From Betaproteobacteria bacterium UBA2592 (lineage in GTDB: Bacteria; Pseudomonadota; Gammaproteobacteria; Burkholderiales; Rhodocyclaceae): 64,000 nt of DNA. The stretch spans positions 1 to 64,000 of the forward strand of contig DDKS01000035.1 of assembly GCA_002340095.1 (NCBI GenBank). Direction: 5' to 3'. Every line of letters starts with the position of its first letter. Within the stretch, counting starts at the first letter, position 1. Below are positions 1-8,814 of this stretch, piece after piece. The position numbers and the translations under genes are program-made. Under the pieces are notes generated by a model. That model was not told the DNA's origin. It ran no database searches and was given only the letters and a program-made list of their open reading frames with translations.

Positions 1-835
<835 letters not shown>

Positions 836-853
836 TCTTTCTGGAACCCTGCC

Positions 854-1789
854 ATGCACGCCCTGATCTGCGGCTCCATTGCCTACGACAACATCATGGT
901 CTTCCCGGGCCGCTTCAAGCATCACATCCTGCCCGAGCAGATTCACATCCTCAACGTGGCTTTCCTGGTGCCGGAAATGCGGCGGGAATTCGGGGGCTGC
1001 GCCGGCAACATCGCCTACAACCTCAAGCTGCTGGGCGGCAGCCCGCTGATCATGGCCACCGTCGGTGACGATGCCGGTCCCTACCTGGAACGCCTAGATC
1101 GCCTGGGACTCTCCCGCGCGCACGTGCGCCAGATACCTGGCAGCTTTACCGCCCAAGCCTTCATCACCACCGACCTGGACGACAACCAGATCACCGCCTT
1201 CCACCCCGGTGCCATGAGCTTTTCCCATCTCAACAAGGTGACCCAGGCCAGCGGCGTGAGCCTGGGCATCGTTGCCCCGGACGGCCGGGAAGGCATGTTG
1301 CAGCACGCCCGGGATTTTGCCGCCCAAGGCATTCCCTTCATTTTCGATCCCGGCCAGGGTCTGCCCATGTTCAGTGGTGACGAATTGCTGGATTTCCTCG
1401 ATCTGGCCGAATACGCCTGCTTCAACGATTACGAGGCCCGGCTGGCCTGCGAACGCACCGGGCGCAGCATCGAGCAACTGGCGGAACGAGTGCAGGCCCT
1501 GATTGTCACAAAAGGCGGCGCCGGTTCGGAAATTCACCATCGGGGACAGTGCACTCACATCCCCTGCATCGCTGCCGAAGCCATCGTAGACCCCACCGGC
1601 TGCGGCGATGCCTACCGGGCCGGCCTGCTGTACGGCATCATGAACGGCTGGGACTGGACCCGCACCGGCCGGCTTGCCGCCCTGATGGGCAGTTACAAGA
1701 TCGCCTCCCGGGGGCCCCAGAACCATGCTCCCGGCCGGGAAGAGATCGGCGAACGCTACTTCCGGGAGTTCAACGAAAGAATCTGGTAA
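854..1789 (+). CDS. PfkB-family carbohydrate/nucleoside kinase
   Basis: A 311-residue sugar/nucleoside kinase of the ribokinase (PfkB) fold, acting in the cytoplasm. The N-terminal strand reads CGSIAYDN (residues 6-13), followed by the substrate-side GGCAGNIAYN motif (about 48-56). The C-terminal signature DPTGCGDAYRAG (about 246-257) carries the catalytic Asp and the anion hole. The EFGGCAGN form and the overall length resemble the adenosine-kinase-like branch, but the substrate cannot be fixed from sequence. It starts 18 bases after the upstream stop and is followed after 18 bases by the lipoprotein gene, so these genes may be cotranscribed. Confidence 0.85.
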   Translation: MHALICGSIAYDNIMVFPGRFKHHILPEQIHILNVAFLVPEMRREFGGCAGNIAYNLKLLGGSPLIMATVGDDAGPYLERLDRLGLSRAHVRQIPGSFTAQAFITTDLDDNQITAFHPGAMSFSHLNKVTQASGVSLGIVAPDGREGMLQHARDFAAQGIPFIFDPGQGLPMFSGDELLDFLDLAEYACFNDYEARLACERTGRSIEQLAERVQALIVTKGGAGSEIHHRGQCTHIPCIAAEAIVDPTGCGDAYRAGLLYGIMNGWDWTRTGRLAALMGSYKIASRGPQNHAPGREEIGERYFREFNERIW

Positions 1790-1807
1790 GCCAAGGAGGA
1801 TTCCCCC

Positions 1808-2257
1808 ATGCGCAAGACTTCCAGCATCCTGCTCCTCACCGCCGCCCTGATCTTGGGCGGCTGCGCCAACACCTCTGGCGATGTCTATCGCCGGGATCAG
1901 GCCATGCGTGAAAGAACCGTGCAGCCAGGGGTGGTGGAAAGCGTCCGGGACGTGACCCTGGAAGGCAGCCGCTCCGGGGTCGGTACCGTGGCCGGCGGCG
2001 CCCTCGGCGGCCTGGCGGGCAGCAACATCGGCCATGGGCGTGGCTCCGTGGCCGGAGCCATCGTCGGCGCCGTGGTCGGCGGCATCGCCGGCCATGCCCT
2101 GGAAGAAAAAGTCACCCGGGAAACCGGCCAGGAGATCACCGTGAAGCTGGACAACGGCCGCACCATCAGCGTCGTCCAGGGCGGCCCGGAGCGCTTCCAC
2201 CCGGGAGAGCGGGTACGGGTTCTGAGCGGCCAGGGCGAAACCCGGGTGAGCCGTTGA
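1808..2257 (+). CDS. Glycine-zipper outer-membrane lipoprotein (SlyB/Pcp type)
   Basis: A 149-residue lipoprotein. The signal peptide ends in a lipobox LGGC with the lipidated Cys at residue 19. Residues about 60-95 form a glycine zipper (GGALGGLAGSNIG, then VGAVVGGIAGH) typical of 2TM glycine-zipper proteins such as SlyB/Pcp. The C-terminal part is a small beta-rich domain (ITVKLDNGRTISVVQ). The start is supported by a strong AAGGAGG ribosome site at about 1794-1800. It is probably an envelope-integrity protein; the exact role is not known. An intrinsic terminator follows directly. Confidence 0.85.
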   Translation: MRKTSSILLLTAALILGGCANTSGDVYRRDQAMRERTVQPGVVESVRDVTLEGSRSGVGTVAGGALGGLAGSNIGHGRGSVAGAIVGAVVGGIAGHALEEKVTRETGQEITVKLDNGRTISVVQGGPERFHPGERVRVLSGQGETRVSR

Positions 2258-2271
2258 GTTGTCCTGCTCCC

Positions 2272-2292
2272 ACCGCCCTTCGGGGCGGTTTT
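2272..2292 (+). terminator. Intrinsic terminator after lipoprotein gene
   Basis: A 7-bp perfect stem (ACCGCCC / GGGCGGT, 2272-2278 with 2283-2289) closes a stable TTCG tetraloop and is followed by a short T run. It sits 14 bases after the lipoprotein stop codon. Confidence 0.85.
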
Positions 2293-2370
2293 CATTTCTG
2301 CATCACGAAGCCGCAACACCCCTGCAATACGGGCTCCCTAAAGTTCATTCCACACAACAGGAGAAAAGGA

Positions 2371-3150
2371 ATGAACATGGACGCCCTCAACCGCCAATTG
2401 CAGCAGGCCATCAAGCCTGCCCGGCCCAAGCTTTCCGTCGGCCTCGCCACGCACCCGGATGACATTATCGAAGCCCAGCGCCTGCGCTACCGGGTCTTTG
2501 CCGGCGAAATGGGTGCCAAGCTGCCCACCCGCATCCCCGGGGTCGATGAGGACATCTTCGACCGCTGGTGCGAGCATCTGGTGGTGCGGGACGACAACAG
2601 CGGCGAGGTAGTGGGCACCTACCGCATCCTTTCTCCGGTCAATGCCCGCCGGGTGGGCTATTACTCGGAAGGGGAATTCGACCTGACCCGCCTGCAGCAC
2701 CTGCGCCCCCGCCTGGTGGAAATCGGCCGCTCCTGCGTCCACCCCGACTACCGTACCGGCGCCACCATCGCCCTGCTCTGGAGCGGCCTGTCCCACTACA
2801 TGCAGCGCAATGGCTACGACTACCTGATGGGCTGCGCCTCGATCAGCATGGCCGACGGAGGCCATGGGGCCGCCAGCCTCTACCATCGACTCTCCCGGGG
2901 CAAAGCATCTCATCTCAGTCCCCTCGAATACCGGGTCTTTCCCCGCTGCCCCCTGCCCCTGGCGGCCCTGCGCCAGGATGCACCGGCCGAGCTGCCGCCC
3001 CTGATCAAGGGCTACCTGCGCGCCGGCGCCTGGATCTGCGGCGAACCTGCCTGGGACCCCGACTTCAACACCGCCGACCTGCCCATCCTGATGCCCATGG
3101 CCCGGGTCGCCGGCCGTTACGCCAGACATTTCCAGGTATCGCAAAACTGA
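2371..3150 (+). CDS. olsB: GNAT-family N-acyltransferase, OlsB-like
   Basis: A 259-residue GNAT acyltransferase resembling OlsB, which N-acylates L-ornithine with a 3-hydroxyacyl group from ACP in ornithine-lipid synthesis. Family features are QRLRYRVFAGEMGA near the N-terminus, the core LVEIGRSCVHPDYRTG, then LWSGLSHYM and the GCASISM segment. ATG 2371 is chosen because AGGAG lies 7 bases upstream and the coding similarity begins there; the open frame extends further upstream through the terminator. The next gene encodes a PlsC-type acyltransferase, the usual OlsA partner, and overlaps it by three bases. A related hydroxyacyl-ACP acyltransferase role is possible. Confidence 0.8.
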   Translation: MNMDALNRQLQQAIKPARPKLSVGLATHPDDIIEAQRLRYRVFAGEMGAKLPTRIPGVDEDIFDRWCEHLVVRDDNSGEVVGTYRILSPVNARRVGYYSEGEFDLTRLQHLRPRLVEIGRSCVHPDYRTGATIALLWSGLSHYMQRNGYDYLMGCASISMADGGHGAASLYHRLSRGKASHLSPLEYRVFPRCPLPLAALRQDAPAELPPLIKGYLRAGAWICGEPAWDPDFNTADLPILMPMARVAGRYARHFQVSQN

Positions 3151-3923
3151 AGTCCCAGCCCCCTTCTCCCACCCCCCACCTCCTGCGCGGGCTGCGCCTG
3201 CTGCGGCTCGCCAGCTTGTTCCTGCGCGGCGCCCTGACGGTGCTGCTGATCTATCCCTGGAGCCCCGACCGGCGCCGCATGGCCCTGAAGCAGCGCTGGT
3301 CGGCGGATATCCTGAAGGCGCTCAACATCCGTCTGGAAGCGGACCTGGCAGCTCTGCCTCCGGCCAGTCTGGTGGTAGCCAACCACATTTCCTGGCTCGA
3401 CATCTTCGTCATCAACGCCGCCTTCCCGGCCGCCTTCGTCTCCAAGGCCGAAGTGCGCCAGTGGCCCCTGATCGGCTGGCTCGCCGCCGTCAACGACACG
3501 GTCTTCCTGCGCCGGGGCAGCCGCGGCCATGCCCGGCTCGTCAATACGGAAATCGGGGAAAAACTGGCAGCCGGCAAGGAGGTGGTGATTTTTCCGGAAG
3601 GCACGACCACGGACGGCACCCAGGTCCTGCACTTTCACGGCGCCCTGCTGCAACCCGCCCTGGAGGCGGGCAGGCCGGTGACCCCCCTGGCCCTCGGCTA
3701 CCACAGCCCGACGGGAGAGCGCAGCCTGGCGCCCCGCTACGACGGAGACATGAGCCTCGCCGCCTGCCTCGGCAACATCCTTGCCTGTCGGCACCTGGTG
3801 GCCCGGCTCGAAGCCTGCCCCGCCCTGGCGCCCGACCCGGCCTGCCGCAAGGAAATGGCCCGGGCCGCCCGGGCCGCCATCATCGCCCGGCTGGGGCTGG
3901 AGTCAAACGTCAGCCCGCCTTGA
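3147..3923 (+). CDS. olsA: PlsC-family 1-acylglycerol-3-phosphate/lyso-ornithine-lipid acyltransferase
   Basis: A membrane-associated acyltransferase of the LPLAT/PlsC family with the catalytic NHISWLD motif (HX4D) and the FPEGTTTDG motif. A hydrophobic stretch (ALTVLLIYPW) precedes the first motif. It is adjacent to the OlsB-like gene, so O-acylation of lyso-ornithine lipid is the likely reaction; lysophosphatidate acylation is the alternative. No ATG begins this frame. The start given is a CTG overlapping the olsB stop as CTGA, implying translational coupling; TTG 3216 or GTG 3240 are alternatives. The 3' end overlaps convergent apaH by 14 bases. Confidence 0.75.
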   Translation: MKSQPPSPTPHLLRGLRLLRLASLFLRGALTVLLIYPWSPDRRRMALKQRWSADILKALNIRLEADLAALPPASLVVANHISWLDIFVINAAFPAAFVSKAEVRQWPLIGWLAAVNDTVFLRRGSRGHARLVNTEIGEKLAAGKEVVIFPEGTTTDGTQVLHFHGALLQPALEAGRPVTPLALGYHSPTGERSLAPRYDGDMSLAACLGNILACRHLVARLEACPALAPDPACRKEMARAARAAIIARLGLESNVSPP

Positions 3924-4743
3924 GAGAACGCCCCTCACCGGCGCAGCAATCCACCTGGAACACCTGCCGGTCCTCCAGGCGCACGGCGGAAAGATGACCT
4001 CCCCAGAGGCAGCCCGAATCCAGGGTGAGCAGATTCGGCAGCACCCGAAGGCCCAGGGCCGACCAGTGCCCCGTCACCAGCACCTGATTGGCGCTCTTGC
4101 GCCCGGGCAGGTCGAACCAGGGCACGCAGCCTTTGGGCGCATTTTCCACCTTGCCCTTGGCCTCGAAATTCATCTCCCCCGCCAAGGTGCAAAAACGCAT
4201 CCGGGTCATGGCGTTGACGATGACTCGCAGTCGGTCGGCCCCCTTGAGCTTGCCGGACCAGGCAGTCGGCTTGCTGCCCCAGAGGCTGCCCAGAAAGCGG
4301 CGGTAGCCAGGGCCCTGCAGTTCCGCCTCCACCTCCGCCGCCAGGGCCCTGGCCTGGGCCACCGACCATTGGGGCAACAAACCTGCATGCACCAGGCAGT
4401 GGCCATGCTCCACATGGCAAAGCGGCAGGGTGCGCAGCCAGGCCAGCAATTCCTCCCGGTCCGGTGCGTCGAGGATGGGCTGCAAGGTGTCGTCCTTGCC
4501 CCGCTTCTCCACCTTGCCCTCCGCCACCATCAGCAGATACAGGTCGTGGTTGCCCAGCACGGTCACCGCCGCCGGGCCCAGGGACTTCACGTAGCGCAGG
4601 GTTTCCAGGGAATGGGGGCCGCGATTGACCAGGTCGCCGACCAGCCACAGGCGGTCCCGGGCCGGGTCGAACCGGCAGAGGTCGAGCAGGCGGCGCAGGG
4701 AGTCATAGCAGCCCTGGATGTCGCCGATGGCGTAAGTGCTCAT
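3910..4743 (-). CDS. apaH: Symmetrical bis(5'-nucleosyl)-tetraphosphatase
   Basis: A 277-residue cytoplasmic hydrolase cleaving Ap4A to two ADP. The metallophosphatase motifs are complete: IGDIQGC at the N-terminus, LVGDLVNRGPHS, and LGNHDLYLL. Length is normal for ApaH. It is the last gene of the rml operon; its start overlaps the rmlC stop by 4 bases, so it is probably translated from the rhamnose-operon mRNA. Confidence 0.93.
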   Translation of the reverse strand: MSTYAIGDIQGCYDSLRRLLDLCRFDPARDRLWLVGDLVNRGPHSLETLRYVKSLGPAAVTVLGNHDLYLLMVAEGKVEKRGKDDTLQPILDAPDREELLAWLRTLPLCHVEHGHCLVHAGLLPQWSVAQARALAAEVEAELQGPGYRRFLGSLWGSKPTAWSGKLKGADRLRVIVNAMTRMRFCTLAGEMNFEAKGKVENAPKGCVPWFDLPGRKSANQVLVTGHWSALGLRVLPNLLTLDSGCLWGGHLSAVRLEDRQVFQVDCCAGEGRSLKAG

Positions 4744-5291
4744 GGAAAAACCTCGGCTTGATCGAGGCCGGGAGCCTGCCGGTCCTTGGCCGAAAGCAGG
4801 GGCTCGCCTTCCAGGGGCCAGCGGATGCCCACCTGCGGGTCGTTCCAGGCCAGGCTGCGCTCATGCTCGGGGGCGTAGTAATCGGTGGTCTTGTAGAGAA
4901 ATTCCGCCGTGTCGCTCAGGGTCAGGAAGCCATGGGCAAACCCGGGGGGAATCCAGAGCTGGCGCTTGTTCAGGGCCGACAGGACAAGCCCATGCCAGCG
5001 GCCGAAGGTGGGTGAGGCGCGGCGCAGGTCCACCACCACATCGAACACCTCCCCCTGCGCCACCCGCACCAGCTTGCCCTGGGGCTGGCGGATCTGGTAG
5101 TGCAGGCCGCGCAGCACGCCCCTGGCGCTCTTGGAGTGATTGTCCTGCACGAAATCCACCTCCAGGCCGGTGGCCTCCCGGAAGGCGCGACGGTTGTAGC
5201 TCTCGAAGAAAAAGCCGCGATCGTCGCCGAAAACCCGGGGTTCGATGAGTATCAGGCCGGGAAGATCCAGCTGTGTGATCTGCATCCTCAA
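4740..5291 (-). CDS. rmlC: dTDP-4-dehydrorhamnose 3,5-epimerase
   Basis: A 183-residue cupin-fold epimerase, third enzyme of dTDP-L-rhamnose synthesis. DNHSKSARGVLRGLHYQ contains the family motif with the catalytic His, and RGFFFES lies near the N-terminus. Starts and stops overlap by 4 bases with rmlA upstream and apaH downstream, showing a tightly coupled operon. Confidence 0.93.
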   Translation of the reverse strand: MRMQITQLDLPGLILIEPRVFGDDRGFFFESYNRRAFREATGLEVDFVQDNHSKSARGVLRGLHYQIRQPQGKLVRVAQGEVFDVVVDLRRASPTFGRWHGLVLSALNKRQLWIPPGFAHGFLTLSDTAEFLYKTTDYYAPEHERSLAWNDPQVGIRWPLEGEPLLSAKDRQAPGLDQAEVFP

Positions 5292-6166
5292 GCCCTCCCG
5301 TCCTGCAGGAGGCGCAACAGGTACTGGCCGTAGGCGTTCTTCGCCAGGGGCTGGGCCAGCGCCTCCAGGGCGGCGGCATCGATCCAGCCCTGGCGCCAGG
5401 CCAGCTCCTCCGGCGCCGCCACCTTGAGCCCCTGGCGCCGCTCGATGGTGGCGATGAACTGGCTGGCATCGAGCATGGACTCATGGGTGCCCGTATCCAG
5501 CCAGGCATAGCCGCGGCCCATGATCTCCACCGCAAGTTCGCCGCGCTCCAGGTAATGGCGGTTCACATCGGTGATCTCCAGTTCGCCCCGGGACGAGGGC
5601 CTGATATGGCGGGCGATGTCCACCACCTGGTTATCGTAGAAGTAAAGCCCGGTCACCGCGTAGTTGGATTTGGGCTGCCGGGGCTTTTCCTCGATGCTGG
5701 TGGCCCGGCCGGCCTCGTCGAAGGCCACCACCCCGTACCGTTCCGGGTCCTGCACATGGTAGGCGAACACGGTACCGCCCATGGTCTTCTGGTCGGCGCT
5801 GGCCAGCAGCTTGTGAAATTCGTGGCCGTAGAAGATGTTGTCCCCGAGCACCAGGGCGGAAGGATCGTTGCCGATGAAGTCGGCGCCGATGAGGAAGGCC
5901 TGGGCCAGACCGTCCGGACTGGGCTGCACGGCGTAGGACAGATTGATGCCCCACTGGCGGCCATCCCCGAGCAACTGCTCGAAACGGGGCGTGTCCTGGG
6001 GCGTGGAGATGATGAGAATGTCCCGGATTCCCGCCAGCATCAAGGTGCACAGGGGGTAGTAGATCATCGGCTTGTCGAAGATCGGCAACAACTGCTTCGA
6101 CACGGCCAGGGTGGCGGGGTAGAGCCGGGTGCCGGAACCGCCGGCGAGGATGATGCCTTTGCGCAT
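5288..6166 (-). CDS. rmlA: Glucose-1-phosphate thymidylyltransferase
   Basis: A 292-residue nucleotidyltransferase that makes dTDP-glucose from glucose-1-phosphate and dTTP. It opens with KGIILAGGSGTRLYP and continues with SKQLLPIFDKPMIYYPL, the nucleotide- and sugar-phosphate-binding signature. LGDNIFYG and GTHESMLDAS are also typical. Full length. It sits between rmlD (9-base gap) and rmlC (4-base overlap). Confidence 0.95.
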   Translation of the reverse strand: MRKGIILAGGSGTRLYPATLAVSKQLLPIFDKPMIYYPLCTLMLAGIRDILIISTPQDTPRFEQLLGDGRQWGINLSYAVQPSPDGLAQAFLIGADFIGNDPSALVLGDNIFYGHEFHKLLASADQKTMGGTVFAYHVQDPERYGVVAFDEAGRATSIEEKPRQPKSNYAVTGLYFYDNQVVDIARHIRPSSRGELEITDVNRHYLERGELAVEIMGRGYAWLDTGTHESMLDASQFIATIERRQGLKVAAPEELAWRQGWIDAAALEALAQPLAKNAYGQYLLRLLQDGRA

Positions 6167-6175
6167 GGATTCGTC

Positions 6176-7072
6176 TCACAAGATGAGTTGCAGCACATGG
6201 TCCAGACCCTGGCGCCAGTCCGGCAGCTCCAGGCCGAAGGTTTCCCGGAGGCGCCGGGTGTCGAGCCGGGAATTGGCGGGCCGGGGCGCCGGGGTCGGGT
6301 AATCCCGGCCGGGAATGGGCAGGAGTCCGTCTGCCGCCAGCTTCAGGGGTCTGCCCGCCCGCCGGGCGGCGGCGATCACCGTGGCGGCGTATTCATGCCA
6401 GTTAGTCTCGCCGGCCGCCGCCAGATGGTAAAGGCCCAGGGGAAATCCCTCAGGGCTGCCGCAGCGCAGATATTGCCCGAGGATCTGCGCCGTCACGTCG
6501 GCAATCAGGGCTGCCGAGGTCGGGGCGCCGAACTGGTCGGCCACCACCTTCAGTTGCTCCCGCTCCGCTGCCAGACGCAGCATGGTCTTGGCGAAATTGC
6601 CGCCGAACGCCCCGAAAACCCAGGAGGTGCGCAGGATCAGGTGCCGGGCGCCGCTGGCCTGCAAGGCCAGTTCGCCCGCCAGCTTGCTGCGCCCATAGAC
6701 GCTCAGGGGCTTGGGCTGGTCGGTTTCCACATAAGGCCGGGTGCCGCCGCCGTCGAAGACGTAGTCGGTAGAGTAATGCACCACCAGGGCGCCCAGTTCG
6801 GCAGCCGCCTGACCAAGCAGGCCCGGGGCCACGGCGTTGATGGCCATGGCCAGGTCCGGCTCGGATTCGGCCCGGTCCACCGCCGTGTAGGCCGCCGGAT
6901 TGACGATGATGGCAGGCCGCAGTTCCCGCACCTTCTGCAGCAGGGCTTCGCCGTTGCCGAGGTCGCAGCTTTGCCGGTCCAGGGCGGCTACCGGCCCCAG
7001 GGGAGCCAGGGCCCGTTGCAGCTCGAAACCAACCTGGCCGGTGACGCCGGTAAGCAGGATGAGCCCGTTCAT
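6176..7072 (-). CDS. rmlD: dTDP-4-dehydrorhamnose reductase
   Basis: A 298-residue NADPH-dependent SDR, last step of dTDP-L-rhamnose synthesis. The Rossmann motif is LTGVTGQVGFEL and the catalytic YxxxK is YGRSKLAGE, with the STDYVFDG segment before it. The start at 7072 is chosen because homology begins there and it overlaps the rmlB stop as ATGA (4 bases); the same frame runs further upstream inside rmlB without meaning. Confidence 0.95.
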   Translation of the reverse strand: MNGLILLTGVTGQVGFELQRALAPLGPVAALDRQSCDLGNGEALLQKVRELRPAIIVNPAAYTAVDRAESEPDLAMAINAVAPGLLGQAAAELGALVVHYSTDYVFDGGGTRPYVETDQPKPLSVYGRSKLAGELALQASGARHLILRTSWVFGAFGGNFAKTMLRLAAEREQLKVVADQFGAPTSAALIADVTAQILGQYLRCGSPEGFPLGLYHLAAAGETNWHEYAATVIAAARRAGRPLKLAADGLLPIPGRDYPTPAPRPANSRLDTRRLRETFGLELPDWRQGLDHVLQLIL

Positions 7073-8130
7073 CGCTGGGCGTAATGGGTCTGCAGCCAGT
7101 CCCGGTAGGCGCCGCTCTGCACCCGGGCCACCCAGTCCGGATGCTCCAGATACCACTGCACGGTCTTGCGGATACCGCTGGCAAAGGTTTCGGCGGGGCG
7201 CCAGCCCAGTTCCCGCTCGATCTTGCGGGCATCGATGGCATAGCGCCGGTCGTGGCCCGGCCGGTCGGCGACGAAGGTCATCTGGCGGGCATAAGGCACC
7301 CCGTCGGCCCGGGGCCGCAATTCGTCGAGCAGGGCGCAAACCTGATGCACGATCTCCAGATTGGTCATCTCGTTCCAGCCGCCCACGTTGTAGGTCTCCC
7401 CGAGCCGGCCGGCCTCCAGGATGCGCCTGATGGCGGCGCAGTGGTCGCCCACGTAGAGCCAGTCCCGCACCTGCTGGCCATCACCATAAATAGGCAGGGG
7501 CTTGCCGGACAGGGCATTGACGATCACCAGGGGTATCAGCTTTTCCGGGAAGTGGTAGGGACCATAGTTATTGGAGCAGTTGCTGGTCAGCACCGGCAGT
7601 CCGTAAGTGTGGTGCCAGGCCCGTACCAGATGGTCGGAAGCCGCCTTGCTGGCCGAGTAGGGGCTGTTGGGCTCGTAGGGATGAGACTCGGTGAAGGGCG
7701 CCGCCCCGGGGGCAAGACTGCCATAGACCTCGTCGGTGCTGACGTGGTGGAAGCGAAAGGCCGCCCGCTCCGCCCCTTCCAGACCGGACCAGTAGACCCG
7801 GGCCGCCTCCAGCAGGGTGAAGGTCCCCTCCACATTGGTGCGGATGAACTCCCCGGGACCGTGAATCGAGCGGTCCACATGGCTCTCGGCGGCGAAATGG
7901 ACGATGGCCCGGGGCCGGTACTGCCGCAGCAGCCCCTCCACCAGCGCCCGGTCGCAGATGTCGCCCTGGACGAACACATGCCGGGCATCGCCCTCCAGGC
8001 TCGCCAGGTTCTCCAGATTGCCCGCGTAGGTGAGCTTGTCCAGGTTGAGCACGGGCTCGTCCGTCCCCTGCAGCCAGTCGAGTACGAAATTGGCGCCGAT
8101 GAAACCGGCGCCACCAGTCACGAGAATCAA
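7069..8130 (-). CDS. rmlB: dTDP-glucose 4,6-dehydratase
   Basis: A 353-residue extended SDR and first gene of the rml operon, converting dTDP-glucose to the 4-keto-6-deoxy sugar. Motifs: VTGGAGFIGANF, HVSTDEVYGSL, and the catalytic YSASKAASD, with GDGQQVRDWLYV in the C-terminal half. The product feeds O-antigen or other rhamnose glycans. The promoter should lie in the 132-base divergent gap before the AhpD-like gene. Confidence 0.95.
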   Translation of the reverse strand: MILVTGGAGFIGANFVLDWLQGTDEPVLNLDKLTYAGNLENLASLEGDARHVFVQGDICDRALVEGLLRQYRPRAIVHFAAESHVDRSIHGPGEFIRTNVEGTFTLLEAARVYWSGLEGAERAAFRFHHVSTDEVYGSLAPGAAPFTESHPYEPNSPYSASKAASDHLVRAWHHTYGLPVLTSNCSNNYGPYHFPEKLIPLVIVNALSGKPLPIYGDGQQVRDWLYVGDHCAAIRRILEAGRLGETYNVGGWNEMTNLEIVHQVCALLDELRPRADGVPYARQMTFVADRPGHDRRYAIDARKIERELGWRPAETFASGIRKTVQWYLEHPDWVARVQSGAYRDWLQTHYAQR

Positions 8131-8228
8131 GGCTTACCCCCCCAGATGAAGGCGCCATTCTAAGCCAGGACCGGGCAAATCCGGCAGCCGGGCGCGCGGG
8201 CTGGCCAGTGACCGGCAAAGCCCTTATC

Positions 8229-8244
8229 ATTAGAGTTTTCTAAT
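8229..8244. promoter_or_regulatory. Inverted repeat, candidate operator
   Basis: ATTAGA-N4-TCTAAT is a perfect 6-bp inverted repeat 19 bases before the AhpD-like start, between it and divergent rmlB. Its size and position suit a dimeric repressor. The cognate regulator is not identifiable and none is encoded next to it. Confidence 0.4.
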
Positions 8245-8262
8245 AAACCAGAGGAGTTCTTC

Positions 8263-8622
8263 ATGAGCAGCAAATCCTTCACCACCATCACCACCGACAT
8301 TTCCAGGGCCCTGGAAACCTTCCGCAAGGAAGCCCCGGAGACGATGCAGGGGTTCTACAGCCTCTCCAAGGCCGCCATGAAAGGAGGGGCCCTCTCCGAA
8401 CTCGACAAGGAGCTGATCGCCCTGGCCATCGGCGTGACCTCGCGTTGCGACGGCTGCATCGGCTTTCACGTCAAGGCCCTGGTGCGCCTGGGCGTGACCC
8501 GGGAGCAGCTGATGGAAACCCTGGCCATCTGCACCTACATGGGCGGCGGCCCCGCCCTGATGTATGCCGCCGAGGCCATCCGCGCCTACGAGGAGTTCAG
8601 CGCCGGCAAGTCTGCCAGCTGA
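8263..8622 (+). CDS. Carboxymuconolactone decarboxylase/AhpD-like protein
   Basis: A 119-residue all-alpha protein of the CMD/AhpD family. The redox motif CDGCIGFH (about residues 63-70) matches the C-x2-C-x3-H arrangement of AhpD-type proteins, which act as thiol peroxidase partners. ELDKELIALAIGVTSRC and MEALAICTYMGGGPALMYA-like helices surround it. A GAGGAG ribosome site is 6-7 bases upstream. It is monocistronic between rmlB and the hydrogenase operon. Confidence 0.88.
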   Translation: MSSKSFTTITTDISRALETFRKEAPETMQGFYSLSKAAMKGGALSELDKELIALAIGVTSRCDGCIGFHVKALVRLGVTREQLMETLAICTYMGGGPALMYAAEAIRAYEEFSAGKSAS

Positions 8623-8670
8623 CGTAAAGCTGCTTTCCACTTCCCCCTCCAGGCGGCAAGCCGATTTTCA

Positions 8671-8690
8671 GGGCGCCCGATCAGGCGCCC
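8671..8690. promoter_or_regulatory. Inverted repeat upstream of the hyaA sigma-54 promoter
   Basis: GGGCGCC-N6-GGCGCCC is a perfect 7-bp dyad centred about 90 bases before the predicted hyaA transcription start. No T run follows, so it is a poor terminator. The distance suits an upstream activator site for an NtrC-type protein such as HoxA; an AT-rich stretch at about 8700-8720 lies between it and the promoter. It could instead be the 3' hairpin of the AhpD-like mRNA. Confidence 0.4.
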
Positions 8691-8744
8691 ACCCCCTTCC
8701 AAAAAATCCCTTATCCTTCAGACACCTGGAGCGTCGCCCCAGGA

Positions 8745-8760
8745 TGGCACGCCGGTTGCT
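8745..8760 (+). promoter_or_regulatory. Sigma-54 (-24/-12) promoter of the hydrogenase operon
   Basis: TGGCAC-GCCGG-TTGCT matches the sigma-54 consensus TGGCAC-N5-TTGCW at every defined position, with GG (8746-8747) and GC (8758-8759) at the required 12-base distance. It ends 54 bases before hyaA. A sigma-54-dependent activator with a GAFTGA loop is encoded at 41270-42757. Confidence 0.9.
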
Positions 8761-8814
8761 GTAGCCCGGTATCGTCCGCCCTTGCCCGGGCGGCACGCAT
8801 CCGAGGATCCGACC

